This document shows positions 47,801 through 58,600 of a DNA stretch of 64,000 bases, piece after piece (positions within the stretch are counted from its first letter, which is position 1; every line of letters begins with the position of its first letter). This DNA comes from Mytilus trossulus (lineage: Eukaryota; Mollusca; Bivalvia; Mytilida; Mytilidae). Below the pieces are notes generated by a model. The model worked only from the letters and a program-made list of their open reading frames with translations. It ran no database searches and was not told where the DNA came from. Position numbers and translations under genes: made by a program. The DNA is taken from assembly GCF_036588685.1 (NCBI RefSeq), contig NC_086376.1, positions 25,271,930 through 25,335,929 on the forward strand, read 5' to 3'.

Positions 47801-49114
47801 TTTCGTCCATGGATGTGTTCAGATTCAAATCCAATTATCAACCAAAAACCAACAACAGTCCCTGATCCAATTAATCCAACCATTCAATCAAATCATGATC
47901 GATCACTGTTAGATCAAACATTATCATCGACTATTGATCAAGCAAATACACAAGATCAAGTTCAACTTGAAACTGTTGCAAACTCTATGACATCAATGGT
48001 TACTGACCCCACAATGGGTGTTCCTATTCATATGCCTTTATCAAAAACACCAGATATTGAGTCAGTATTGTCGTTTGCCAAATTTGATAGAGGCGTAAAA
48101 CCTATTGTTCAAAATATTGCATCCACTGAACATTTTAGGAATCCTGCAGTTAGTGAAATATTCCAACTAACCAATACAAAAGAGAAAATATCCACTTTAA
48201 AGAACAATTCACAACTTGACATTGGGCAATGTGTTCAAGGACATTCATGTACACTACCATTTTGTTATTGTAAAGGTCAAAATGTTCCGCTTAAGTTGCC
48301 TAAATTAGCAACTCCACAAATGGTGTTTCTTGCATTCGACGGAACTTTAAATCACGCCGATCACGGACCCTACCTCAATCTGCTTGAAAACAAGAAAAAT
48401 CCGAATAACTGTTCAATATCTGCGACGTTCTTCGTAAACCAAAAAGGTTCTAACGTTACAGCCATTAAAGACATGCATGACCGAGGTTATGAGATCGCTA
48501 TGAGAGGAAACTATGTTTTACGACCTAGCAACGCATCAATGCTGGAATCTGAAATAGCCGATCAGATTGCCGAATTAAGTAGTCATGGTATCAATGACGT
48601 AGTTGGTTGGAAGACAGTTGGTTACACCAAACTTACGGATGATTTTAAATATGTTCTTAAGAAATATGCTTTTCTCTACGATTCTACAAATTATTTTGAC
48701 AATGAAAATAATTTATGGCCTTATACATTGGACTTTGGACCTACAAATAGTTCATTATTATGGGAGATTCCAAATTTAGCTTTAACTGATTATCTTGGTG
48801 TATACCAGTGTCAGTACGCAGACGGTTGCTTTAATAGTCCGGATACGACTAATGCCACGTTTACTTTTTTGTGGAATAATTTCAAAAAACACTATGTTAA
48901 TGGAAATCGAGCTCCATTTGGGATAAGTATGAGGAAAACGTGGCTATCACATCCATTCTACAGTAAAAATCTTGAAGGATTAAAGTTATTTTTGAAAGCT
49001 ATACTTTCCAGTCAAGATGTTTATATTGTATCTGTGAAAAAGGTACTTGAATGGATGGAAAATCCCTTACCATTAGCAGACATTCCACGCAGTAACCTAT
49101 GGACGTGCACATAA
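44897..49114 (+). CDS. Secreted four-domain chitin deacetylase-like protein
   Basis: One exon of 1405 residues. ATG 44897 is the first in-frame ATG after a stop at 44807 and gives a 20-residue signal peptide (MLHWIIWTIILCLLTIETFG). Four units follow, each a short Cys motif (C-x5-C-x4-C-x-C, at Cys 24-37, 344-357, 669-682 and 1112-1125) plus a NodB polysaccharide-deacetylase fold. Unit 1 has all five motifs: FDD 57-59, H114...H118, RSPY 151-154, DYGW 195-198, HLH 270-272. Unit 2 lacks both metal His (Asn434, Lys438). Unit 3 keeps His759 but has Asn763 and RSPQ. Unit 4 keeps only the first Asp. A Thr/Gln/Pro-rich linker (about 974-1111) precedes unit 4. Likely one active de-N-acetylase domain with carbohydrate-binding partners, acting on extracellular chitin, for example in shell or other matrix (inference). 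Confidence 0.88.
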   Translation: MLHWIIWTIILCLLTIETFGQNECSQNTNCKLPNCFCATTKHHLPVDQIPQIVYFAFDDEIDKTIGSHYERLFHPSRKNPNGCPVTMSMFATNKGTDYDAMDKLYSMGMEIGSHNTKHMTTKDIISNETRSQQNYIGQMTNIPPESIIGFRSPYLASAGDDQIEALNGNGFKYDISYTFTRRPESSSNIWPFTLDYGWKYPCNINPCPKQSHPGFWEVPINSMWDYIHTDICAYADSCTYSPPSANAMFKYLWSNFNNSYSQNKAPFGIHLHGRWLNDGLRLWAVDKFIRELLKLPDVYIVSVKKMLQWMAYPAKLSELQLFEPWKCATDDGFIPPLNPLPARCEQGVNCQLPNCVCDQLQHEMTTFEIPQMVYFAFDGPIDGTVGRYFKTLFDQSRRNPNGCPIRFSLFLSHENTNYNEVQELYDNGAEIGTNGLGKNYLATKESVLNEAMKMKQNIILNTEIPDSEIKGFRSPYLSTAGDGQVEALKKAGYNYDISYTFTRRPYNSLNAWPVTLDYGWPYICNIEPCPVNSHKGFWEVPVNSLYDWTNTDICTYADECRNQPNTEDETYQYLMDNFMNSYRGNKAPFGIHLHPRWFHIHRYLRGVNRFIKELVKKKDVYIISVSDVLEWMKDPVSLEKINKFSNWKCPTINKNALPPPALPDSVSECTNGINCRLPNCFCPTFDHPMATSDIPQIVYVAFDDEVTLKYSGYYFNLFGPSMRNPNNCSMTFTLFTINKGTDYSFIEYFYKKGNEIASHGANNIPTNSKITVLSEAGSQKQNILDNTNVTAGEVTGFRSPQLSTAGDDQLDVLEKLGYKYDASYTFTRRPKHGKNAWPFTADYGWPYDCNIPPCPFYSHKGFWMVPVNSMWDYKNESICTFADECKNQPLTEKDVFDYLWDNFQNSYKGNRAPFGIHLHPMWLNSIKNIIGLRRFIDKISQLNDAYVVSIAKALEWMKNPTKLQDIKSFRPWMCSDSNPIINQKPTTVPDPINPTIQSNHDRSLLDQTLSSTIDQANTQDQVQLETVANSMTSMVTDPTMGVPIHMPLSKTPDIESVLSFAKFDRGVKPIVQNIASTEHFRNPAVSEIFQLTNTKEKISTLKNNSQLDIGQCVQGHSCTLPFCYCKGQNVPLKLPKLATPQMVFLAFDGTLNHADHGPYLNLLENKKNPNNCSISATFFVNQKGSNVTAIKDMHDRGYEIAMRGNYVLRPSNASMLESEIADQIAELSSHGINDVVGWKTVGYTKLTDDFKYVLKKYAFLYDSTNYFDNENNLWPYTLDFGPTNSSLLWEIPNLALTDYLGVYQCQYADGCFNSPDTTNATFTFLWNNFKKHYVNGNRAPFGISMRKTWLSHPFYSKNLEGLKLFLKAILSSQDVYIVSVKKVLEWMENPLPLADIPRSNLWTCT

Positions 49115-51030
49115 TCTATTCTAGGAAATATATATATTTTATTTTTAGCTTTTGTTTGTTTGTTCGTTCATTTGTTTGTATCGTATTTTTATATTTTTAA
49201 TTCGCTGTGCAAAATTTAGTACATTTCTGGTTATATTTTTAAAAGTGTACATCAGAAACGCTATATTTGGTTGATATGGAAGTAATTTTTGTTTTGATGT
49301 AAGTTCAATATACGTATATCCAGAATCCGTTACATTTTGAAAGCTCATCAAGTGTCTAGTTATGTATACATCCTTGAATTTTAATTATTTTGTTTCAGCG
49401 TGATTGTTTTTGTTCGGTGTGCTCGTGTGAACTGTTGATACGTTTGGCAATTCTTACTATTCTTGTATGCATTATGCAGATGAGGAAAGTGTATTTGAAT
49501 ATGGGATTTTAAAGAAAGAAAGGTGGACACTCGGTTGTGAGGAGGTTTCTACACATAGTGCATGTTAAACAAGAGCAGTGGTACACCTTCACTAAGTGTT
49601 GATCAGTCTTTAGTTTTCTATGTTGTATTTATTGTTCTTTTGTTCATTGATATATAAGAAAATGTGGTATGATTGCCAATGAAAGAATTAATAGTACCTA
49701 TCCAAGTCATAATTTGTAAAATGTAAACCATTGTCTGTTTGTCTTTTTCTTTTTTAGCCATTGCGTTGTTATCAGTATATTTACGACTTATGAATTAGAA
49801 TCTGGTATCTTTCGCCTCTTTTTCACATGTTTCATAGTCCTTTTGCAGAGCCTATCATTTTTTGTATGCTATGCTATTATAAATAAAGTCCCATCTTCCG
49901 ATTTCAACTAATGGTTTAAGAACCACTGACGAGAAATGTAAAGAAAATAAATGGATGCCATTATTGTCGGACTGTGTCCCTATGTATTACAGAATTTTTG
50001 GTAGTCAGCGCTTTTGTTCCTTCACACCGTTACCCAGATTCCCAGTGTTCTTGTGACAAAAAGATATAAAAGTAGTTAGTATACATGGTTATCCACTAAA
50101 TGCACACGTCTCTTATCTGGATTTCCCTTCCAACGATTGGTTATGGGTTTCTACTATAAGGTTCTATTCCTTCTAAGAAGAAATAGAATTTTAAATAAAA
50201 TTAGATCGAATAAGCATTCGTATCACATAATTTAATAGGCATTTGAGGGAAGACATTGAAGATATTATTTTTGAATTTCTATTTTGAAGTGCATATTTCT
50301 AATTCTGAATATATATAAATATAAAATAAAACCACATACAGCGCATTGCTCAAAAACTGTCATGTGTACTTTCTAAAATATGGTGTTTACAGAACAAAAA
50401 AAAACATTTTAAAAAAGACACTTTCTTAATAGAATACTTGCAATCGCTGTATCCATCCAAACGTCAATACTTAGTGTATTCAACATGTTCCAGCATTGGG
50501 AAAGGAACGACACGGATGTGAGGGAGTTAGTGTGTCGCTCAACCCCGCCTAACCTGGGACAAGTGGTGTGGTACAATGTAACATTAAACAAAAAAACATT
50601 GAAAAGGGCATGTTTTACTAGACCAGTGTAAGCAAACAACTAAGAAAACGATTGACATAAAAGTGAATACAAATTTTTGATCTATTAAGAGGAATCATCG
50701 CAACTAGGGGACCATTTCAAAAGCCGATTTCAACTAATTATAATTATTAAAATGAATCGCAAAATCGTCACTTTTGTCATAAACTTTAATGTCGATTTTT
50801 ACTCTAAAAATTGAAGTATCAAAAGAAAGAAATGGACGGCTATTACTGTTAATATATAGTTTATTAATAAAGTGAGTCCGGCGGATGAATGATTTTTAGT
50901 GGGAACATTCCGTAAGGGTACATTCATCATCATTTGTGTTGACTTTTCTAAACTGTAAAGTACATGTACCTGCACACATATTTTACATAGATGGATTGAA
51001 AATCGAATCAGATGAACCTACGACTATATA
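49115..51030. other. 3' flank of the deacetylase gene
   Basis: The first AATAAA on the plus strand that I see is at 49882-49887, about 770 nt after the stop, so the 3' UTR may be long. 49590-49835 is a decayed family C repeat in inverse orientation with a short insertion. 50480-50600 contains CGCTCAACCCCGCCTAACCT, probably another dispersed repeat. No gene seen. Confidence 0.5.
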
Positions 51031-51041
51031 TATATATATAG

Positions 51042-51575
51042 AATCATATTCAAAACAGTGTGGTCCTGGTCATTGATTGACTACCTAAATTATCCCATTG
51101 ACTGGGACAGATTATGTGAACGTTTGTCTGTAACGACCATTGCTCACTTCTTACTTATTATAGAATTTAAACTGTGGGGTTACCAAAGATTCTTAACGCC
51201 GTTAATAATAAAATTATTCGAAAAATTATTCGGGAATAACCTTTATGTTTTGATTTATAATATTAATATAAATCAACACATCGTATTATTCCGGATTCGT
51301 TTTTCGAATTGCTTTATTTAGGTGTTGAGAACCTTTGATGACCCCACAGCTTCAGTGTCTTTAACAAGTATATAGTCCGCAAAGTGGAAAGGGATTAATA
51401 TAAGTTGCAAAACTTGTTTCACAATCCACTATAAATAAATATGTTTAAACTAAACTAATAGTGAGCAGTGATTGTTACCGACAAACGTTCACCTTATCTG
51501 TCCCAGTCAATGGGATAATTTAGGTCGTCAATCATAGGCCAGGACCACACTGTTTTGAATATGATTATATGTCAC
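51042..51575. mobile_element. Foldback/MITE-like element with about 110-bp inverted ends
   Basis: 51042-51150 and 51465-51575 are reverse complements at roughly 90%, sharing ATCATATTCAAAACAGTGTG, GACCTAAATTATCCCATTGA (with one change) and CTGGGACAGAT. A TA-rich tract lies on the left and TTATATG on the right. The interior (51376-51460) carries a truncated SINE tail, the inverse of 57380-57460. No transposase. Confidence 0.75.
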
Positions 51576-53940
51576 ATGATGAACTAGTAACTGGACTTGA
51601 TATTATCTAAAACTAGTTTTATTATATTGTATGCAATGTTTATGAAATGTATTTGTAGAATCTCATCATGATTTACATATAAACAACTACCGCCACATTC
51701 TTTCTGTGTCTGTCCTATATCAGGAGCATGCTATTCCGTGGATGTCGTTGTTTAACTGTTTGACTGTCAGTCTGTTTGTTTCATGAATTGATTTATATTC
51801 TCTCCAAATCCTTTATTGTCTTATATTCACGCTTTAAATGAATACAATGAACTGAAAATTCAGCACCATGTTTAAATTTCTCAGTAGAACAAAAGCAAAA
51901 ACAAATACAAATAGCATGGCATGCACGGATTGATAAAAAAAAAATTGAAGATTGCTTCACCTTTCTATTGAACGTCAACTTAAATACTTGACAAAATTGT
52001 AAAACCCATTTTGGTTAACAGCTGTGGTTTCGATAATACTTCTTCCATTGAAAGAGAATTTATTCTTATGCAAACTTTTCCGCTAACTGATCAAAAACCT
52101 ACTCCATATATCCGATAAAGCCATAAAAAATTGTAAAAATACCACCCTCAACTATACTTATTTTTATTATAATTCCCTTAAAAAATAGGTGATATTGAAA
52201 AAAGACAACGAAATGTGTCATATACATATACACCGAGACTTTCAATTTTATTCCTGTCTTAAACATTAATTTTGTTTCGTCGCGTAGTTTTAAAACAACA
52301 TATTGTATGATTAACCATAATTGATGTCAAACTAAACTCCCTAAGATATTAAAATAAACTAAAATTAAAAAACCCATACCAGACTTAAAAGAGGCCGTTC
52401 AGTGGCTCTAGACTTTGGACAGGAGCAAAAATGCGGTGGGGTTGAACATGTTTATTGAGATGATCCCCTATACCTCTAGCCAAATAAACACGCAGCACAG
52501 TAAAACTCAGTTTAATAGAAGACTGAGTCCGATGTCAGATAATGTAACAAAAGAAACTAAGCAAAATAAAAACGATACATAAATTAAGCTCTAGACCTCA
52601 ATTAGACTGATTGACTTTTGTCTTCATCATATCAAAATCAAGTATAGTCCCTCGCGTTAGGGATTAAGTATCATACCATCATAAAACATACGAAAAGAAT
52701 ATAACCTGTATCATGCCAACAACTGGTTTTAAAATAAATGAAAATTAAGAATGGAAATGGGGAGCATGTCAAAAGAACAACAACCCGACCAAAGAGCAGA
52801 CAACAGCCGAAGGCCACCAATGGGTCTTCAGCTGGCCCCTAAATAAAATTGTGTACTAGTCACTACTAGCTCAGTGAATTTGACGTAACACTAATCTCCA
52901 AAACATATAAATGAATTAAAGTAAAAAAAACCCATACAAGACTAACAACGGTCAGAGGCTCCTGACTTGAGGCAAGACATTAGTGCAAAAATGCGGCGGG
53001 GTTAAACATGTTTTGTGAGATCTCAACCCTCCCCCTATACCTCTATTTCCCACAAACCTAATATACGTTCAGGTATTTCACATCGAAAATATTATGATAA
53101 TATTCTTTACAAATGTCAGCATTCACCTCGAAAGCTAATCAAACCTTTAAACAGACTTGTTCAGATGGGATATAGTTACAATACTGTTGTCAGGTCATTA
53201 CAGATTGCACTATAATATTTTTATATATTGATTCGCTCATAGGGTACGTCTTTGCATCGGAAATAAACACATTTGATATACGGAATCTCCATAGTGAACA
53301 AAATTGTTATGCAGCAAAATTTCAAGTTCAGTTATAGTATCAAAGCAGGTCCAATTGACATAGTTCTTTGGTTGATGTTACTAAAACAAGGAGCTAAAAT
53401 AGTCTGAAAATAAACATTCGCAATCTGACTTTTTAAAAATTCCATTTAATTAGGTGTGTGATTTTGACTTCTTAATAAGATTCTGAGGCACTCTTTAAAA
53501 AGTGTGCCGATATTCGAACAAGGAGGCAATAATTAAAAATATCTTTAAGTATTTCCAAGTTCAGATAACATACATATATCCTTCATCAGGATTGTCGTGC
53601 TAATGATGTAAAATTGTAAAGCAAAATATAGTCCTATGAAATATTGTCCCCTAAGACAATATTTAATGACTTGGTCACAGTTAGAGACATGTTGTCCTAT
53701 ATATGTACTAATGTTTAGAGAAAGACCAATTTGCATGTGGAATTTTGTCCATATACATATAATACTTCAAAGATGAATGGTACAAACGTTGTCTTGTTAA
53801 AAGGGAGGCAAGTTATCCAATGTTGTAAATTAAGACAATTTGAATATTTCTTAAATTGATTGTCATGATGAAATTTTGTCGCATTCAAAAAAAATAAAAA
53901 ATGAAAATATCAGTATAAAAACGTTTAAAATTGAATAAGA
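51576..53940. other. Repeat-rich intergenic region
   Basis: Contains family F repeats at 52370-52500 and 52915-53060 (words like AAAAATGCGGCGGGGTTAAA and CTATACCTCTA), and a copy of the 12131-12255 repeat at 52744-52840. The frame at 53015-53215 overlaps the end of one repeat and is not recognised as a gene. Confidence 0.5.
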
Positions 53941-54024
53941 ATGCGAAGTCATATGTTATAGGACTAGATACCAGAGATGTGTGTGAGAGGGTGAAAATCA
54001 CCCTTCTGATATACTGACATTTTT

Positions 54025-54102
54025 AGCATCCCGAGTGAGGCTCGAACTCGGGACCTTCAGCTAGCACTGTAGTCATCGGTCTTAATCACTAGATCACGAA
54101 CT
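54025..54102 (-). mobile_element. tRNA-like SINE head
   Basis: The minus strand has a box A-like TGATCTAGTGATTA (54083-54096) and box B-like GAGTTCGAGCC, with GCATCCCGAGTG...CACTCGGGATG at the 3' side. It lies alone in intergenic DNA. A different family from the SINE at 15847; body boundaries not determined. Confidence 0.55.
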
Positions 54103-54764
54103 CACACATGTGTAGATTAAACTTTTGACCTTGGAATTTTGAACATATCCGCAGTTACCATGGAAACAGCAAAAATTTGTTAATTTTCAAAATGTTCCAA
54201 ATGTGCTGGAAATTTGCAGAAAGATGTATTACCATGATTATGTGCACTGTTTAACATTTTTGAAATGGTTGGCACTTAGTGGCAATGGGAGGAAGGGTGA
54301 CATCCGCTATTGCTTGCAATGTCAAATTTAGTCTTCTTGTTGTTTTGTTGATGGGTGTCCCAAACTGTGCTAGTGTATTTTAGTGTTGGTCTAGCTTCTT
54401 ACAAATGACTTGTATGCATTTTGTTTCAATTGTTAGTTGTTGCTGAATTAATTGCCCTTTAGGAACCCAATAGTTTTCTTCTCTTTTTGGCAAACGGTAT
54501 GTACTTGGGTAGTCCAAATTAAGCCTGCGCTGATGGTAACTCCGAGATATTTTGCAGATTATTCTCTCTCAAGTACATGGACGTGTAGCATGGATTGACA
54601 CATAGTTTTCATGAAGAATATTTAAAAAATCTAGAAACGTTAGCAATTTCATGGCAGAAGAATCCTCATGTAGGGAAGACAAATAAACTTAATTAAATTA
54701 CGAAATATTTTTAGATACAGTATTTCACAGTGAAATATAGTTACGAACAGAAATAAGTAAAATC

Positions 54765-54965
54765 ACAAAAAAAACTCCGAGGAAATTTCAATCGTAAATT
54801 CCCTAATCAAATTGCAAAATTAAATGACAAAACACATCAAACGAATGGACAACAACTGTCATATTCCTGACTTGGTACAGGCATTTTCAAATATACAACC
54901 TAGCTGGTTTTATAGCGCTAAACCTCTCGCTTATATGAGAGTCGCATCAAATTCCGTTATATTTA
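54765..54965 (-). repeat. Dispersed repeat family D, copy 4
   Basis: Inverse of the family at 29275: CATCAAACGAATGGACAACA, CTGTCATATTCCTGACTTGG, TTTATAGCGCTAAACCTCTC. Confidence 0.65.
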
Positions 54966-55093
54966 TAACGATGCGTGAACAAAACAGACATAATAAATAA
55001 AAGTCAAAATATTGGTACAGCATTCATCCCGTACTGTGTTACTATCTCAAAACAAACAACCATTTACAAAAAGGCTCACAAGCATCTCAGTAT

Positions 55094-55159
55094 CATGGAA
55101 GTATTATATTGACTGTCAATATAATACTTCCATGTCACAGTCAATATAATACTTCCATG
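55094..55159. repeat. 41-bp perfect palindrome with an extra half copy
   Basis: 55094-55134 has 20-bp arms CATGGAAGTATTATATTGAC separated by one base, perfect by eye. The right arm is repeated at 55140-55159. It sits directly downstream of the LINE remnant at 55171. Confidence 0.85.
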
Positions 55160-55170
55160 TCAGTATCAAA

Positions 55171-55407
55171 TTAAAAAAACCTTAGATGTTCAAGCATGGC
55201 TGTTACACTGCTTTGATAGCTGTATTGGTTGAGTGTATACCTGGCAGCTCTTCTCTGTACCATTTCAATTTTATGTATTTGTTGTTTCTGCCAGGGGTCC
55301 CAGACGACACTACAGTATTCAGTTTTTGGTCTTACGTATGTTTTATAAGCCAGTTCTTTTGTTTTTATGCTGTTAGTTTTGACACGGAACGGACGTAAAT
55401 GGAGCAT
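55171..55407 (-). pseudogene. LINE reverse-transcriptase fragment
   Basis: The frame encodes about 78 residues with RVKTNSIKTKELAYKTYVRP, TEYCSVVWDPW, IHKIEMVQRRAARYTLNQY and SSVTAMLEHLRF. This is the conserved tail that follows the reverse-transcriptase core in many non-LTR elements (LEYxxxVWDPxxxxxIxxLExVQRRAARF). Only this part is present; the catalytic YADD region is missing, so it is a 5'-truncated relic, 235 bp upstream of the Ig gene start and in opposite orientation. Confidence 0.85.
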
Positions 55408-55641
55408 TTTTGGGGTTTTATAATAAATAAGTGTTTTATTTTTGTTTTAATTAAACAGACATCCTTAATTACTGTGGCTATCGAGTAGTTTTAATTTAGC
55501 GGGAGAAGAAACGTAACTCTAATTTACCTTATCTAATGTACGCATGTCTGAAATTTGTGACACATGATCAGAGGTCAAGGGCGTACATCAAACCTGGATT
55601 TAGACTGAGAAACTTGATAACAAAACAATTCATTTTCCAGC

Positions 55642-55699
55642 ATGGACAGTGCTTTTTCTGCATTGTGTTTGCTGTTATTTGTAGGGACAGTGATTTCTG
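55642..55699 (+). CDS. Ig gene coding exon 1 (signal peptide)
   Basis: ATG in good context (CAGCATGG). Encodes MDSAFSALCLLLFVGTVIS plus the first base of Gly20; donor GTAAGT (phase 1). A typical short, Leu-rich signal peptide. Intron 1 is about 4.6 kb. Confidence 0.75.
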
Positions 55700-58600
55700 G
55701 TAAGTAGGTGTTTACATATGAACAAAGGTAAAACTTTAATGATGTAATTTTAACGGTAAATGTCAACATATTTGTCACTTGTCTCGTTCAGATGATCAGC
55801 TGATTCGTCCATGGCTGAATAATTTATCCGCATTATGAGCCTCGCATTATTGCTCTATAATTTTAAGTGACTGTGGTTACGTGTCCTTCGATTGACCCAC
55901 TAACACATGTCCAATTGATTTAACATTTTATTCTAAACGGCTGATATTCTTTCATCCTCAGGCTCCTGTCTCCCAACAAACTTTCCTATTTATCACAATA
56001 TCAAATTGTGAAACAAACCCTTTATACAGGTATAGAGAGATATTTGTTTAGACTGGAAATTGGGCACGAAAATGGAAAATCTGCATTTTCTGGTTTAATT
56101 GGCTATAATCTATATCAATAATGGTATATATCATTTAGGCAAAATAAAAAAATATTTGTGTTTCCTATTACAGGAATACCCTACCAAGGTAATTACCCTC
56201 CCTATTTTTTGAAGTAAAAATAACCTACCCTTAAAATTTTGGGGCATTCTTCAATAAGTACTGTTAAAGCCAGAATGTCCCTCCCATAGACTCAATGTAA
56301 AAAAAAAGAATTCAAAGATGTAATGGGAAACCCACATATAAGTTATATTTTTGCCTTATTGGCATTTGTATTTTCTTCAAAAATTGGGATGCCCAGTTGA
56401 CAGAACATGCAATCTAAAAAACTGATCAACATCAAAAAGGACAGTTGACATTTAGATTGTATGTCAAATCTAACAATACATGTAGGCATTATCCGCATAC
56501 ATGTTTACTTTTCTACATTGGCTAGAGGTATAGGCCATTAGGGGAGGGTTGAGATCTCCTAAACATTTTTAACCCTGCCACATTTTTATGCCTGTCCCAA
56601 GTCAGGAGCCTCTGGTCTTTGTTAGTCTTGTATTATTTTTAATTATAGTTTCTTGTGTATAATTTGGAGTTAAGTATGGCGTTCATTATCACTGGACTAG
56701 TACATGTGTATTTGTTTGAGGGCCAGCTGAAGGGCGCCTCCGGATGTGGGAATTTCTTGCTGCATTGAAGACCTATTGGTGACCTTCTGTCAGTTATATG
56801 GTCAGGTTGTTGTCTCTTTGACACATTCCCTATTTCCATTCTCAATTTTATGTAACTGAGTGGAGAACTTTTTTGAGTTGGTATATAATCTTTTTTAAGC
56901 ATCCTCATTAAAGTTGACAAATCATTAAGAAGATTCACATATTAAGATATAACTGTACATTTGTAACAAGTTCTTCTTGTTTTGGTTACCATGGTTACAT
57001 CTTATAATCACTTTGATGAATTTAATGTCTTTGACTTTCACACTTTTGATCTGAAGTAAAAATTCTACATTTTGTAGCTTTACTTTACACTGTGCATCTG
57101 GTATTGCATATTTTCAGCTTGATGCATGTATATAAATGTTAAGAAATACAGGGAAGTGGTTTGACATCCTTGAATTTTATTTAATTTTCATATCATGCAT
57201 ATCAAGATCCTTTATTTTGTACTGTTATTTATTTGTAATTTGACTTTCAGCTAGTCAAGAAATGCAAAGGTTTACAAGGAAGCAAGTGCGTTAAAACTAA
57301 ATTCCTTGGTACATCTGCTTCCTTTAATATTTCACATTTTTTATACGGAAAATGTTCTCTTTATTTACCATGTTTACTAGTTTAGTTTAAACATATTTAT
57401 TTATAGTGGATTGGGAAACAAGTTTTACAACTTATATTAATCCCTTTCCACTTTGCGGGTGCGAGTGCTGCCTTGTAGCGGCATTAGCCTACTCTTTTTC
57501 GAAATCTACAAGGGTGTCTTTAACGTGCAAGAGATATGGCTCTCTCTCTTAACACGGGCCAGTCATTTATCGTCCCCGTCCGACGGACTATCATCGTTTC
57601 CTCAAGACCATACTCGCAAATGGTGTCAAGGGAGAGCCGAAAATTGAGTTCCTGAAATTTTCATCCCAAACGGGAATCGAACCAGGAAACTTTGTGTTAG
57701 TAGTCCGATGCACTAACCACTACACCACGGCTCTCATGTTTACTGCTTACAACTTGATTGACACTTCAGTATAAATATAGCAAGTAACACAGAAAAGAGT
57801 TTCTATATAACTGCATGAACTGATAATCATATTTTAAAAATGATAATTACATCACTTGTGACTAAACACTGCTATTAATTAAACTTGTACTGCACATGCA
57901 TATTTGTTTAATCCAGGCATTGCTTAATTATAAGTTTTCTTACTTTTTATGTTCAACATTTTTAATCAAAGCAATTTAAGAGAGGCAAAACTTTGAAAAG
58001 ATATCATTATCAAAGGTACATTCAAACTCATTAGTTGGAAACAAACTGATGATGCCATGCATGGCACAAAAGGAAGACCAATGAGCAGACGAACAACAGT
58101 ACACACTACACAACATTAAAAAACTAAAGGCTAAGCAACAACATAAACAAGATTTCCACAGAAAAAAAGGAATATGTGTCAATGCTCATGTGTGCTACAA
58201 TGTAATACTATCAAAATTATATCTGTCCATTCCAACGCACATTCAATTGCACATGTAATGATGTATGCTAAAATTGAGAATGGAACAGGGGATTGTGCCA
58301 AAGAGACAACAATCCAACCATAGAACAGACAACAGCCAAAGACCACCAATGGGTCTTCAATGCAGTGAGAAACTCCTGTATCCGGAGTAGCCCTTCAGTT
58401 TAAACAAAAACTCGATAAGTTTGTAATTGGAACAAGTAATTCATGTTAATCAATTAATGAACATACATGTACATGTAACCTCGGTGATACAGGAAGAAAG
58501 CTATTGGCAACTTCAAAATGTGTGTTACTGTACATGTGGATTCATTTTTTTGGGGGGGTATCAATTTTCATGGATTGAGGAACACTTCAGTTTTTAAAGA

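Noticed and set aside
57661-57735. tRNA gene on the minus strand
   Set aside because: The head is tRNA-like but is continuous with a long SINE central domain and tail.
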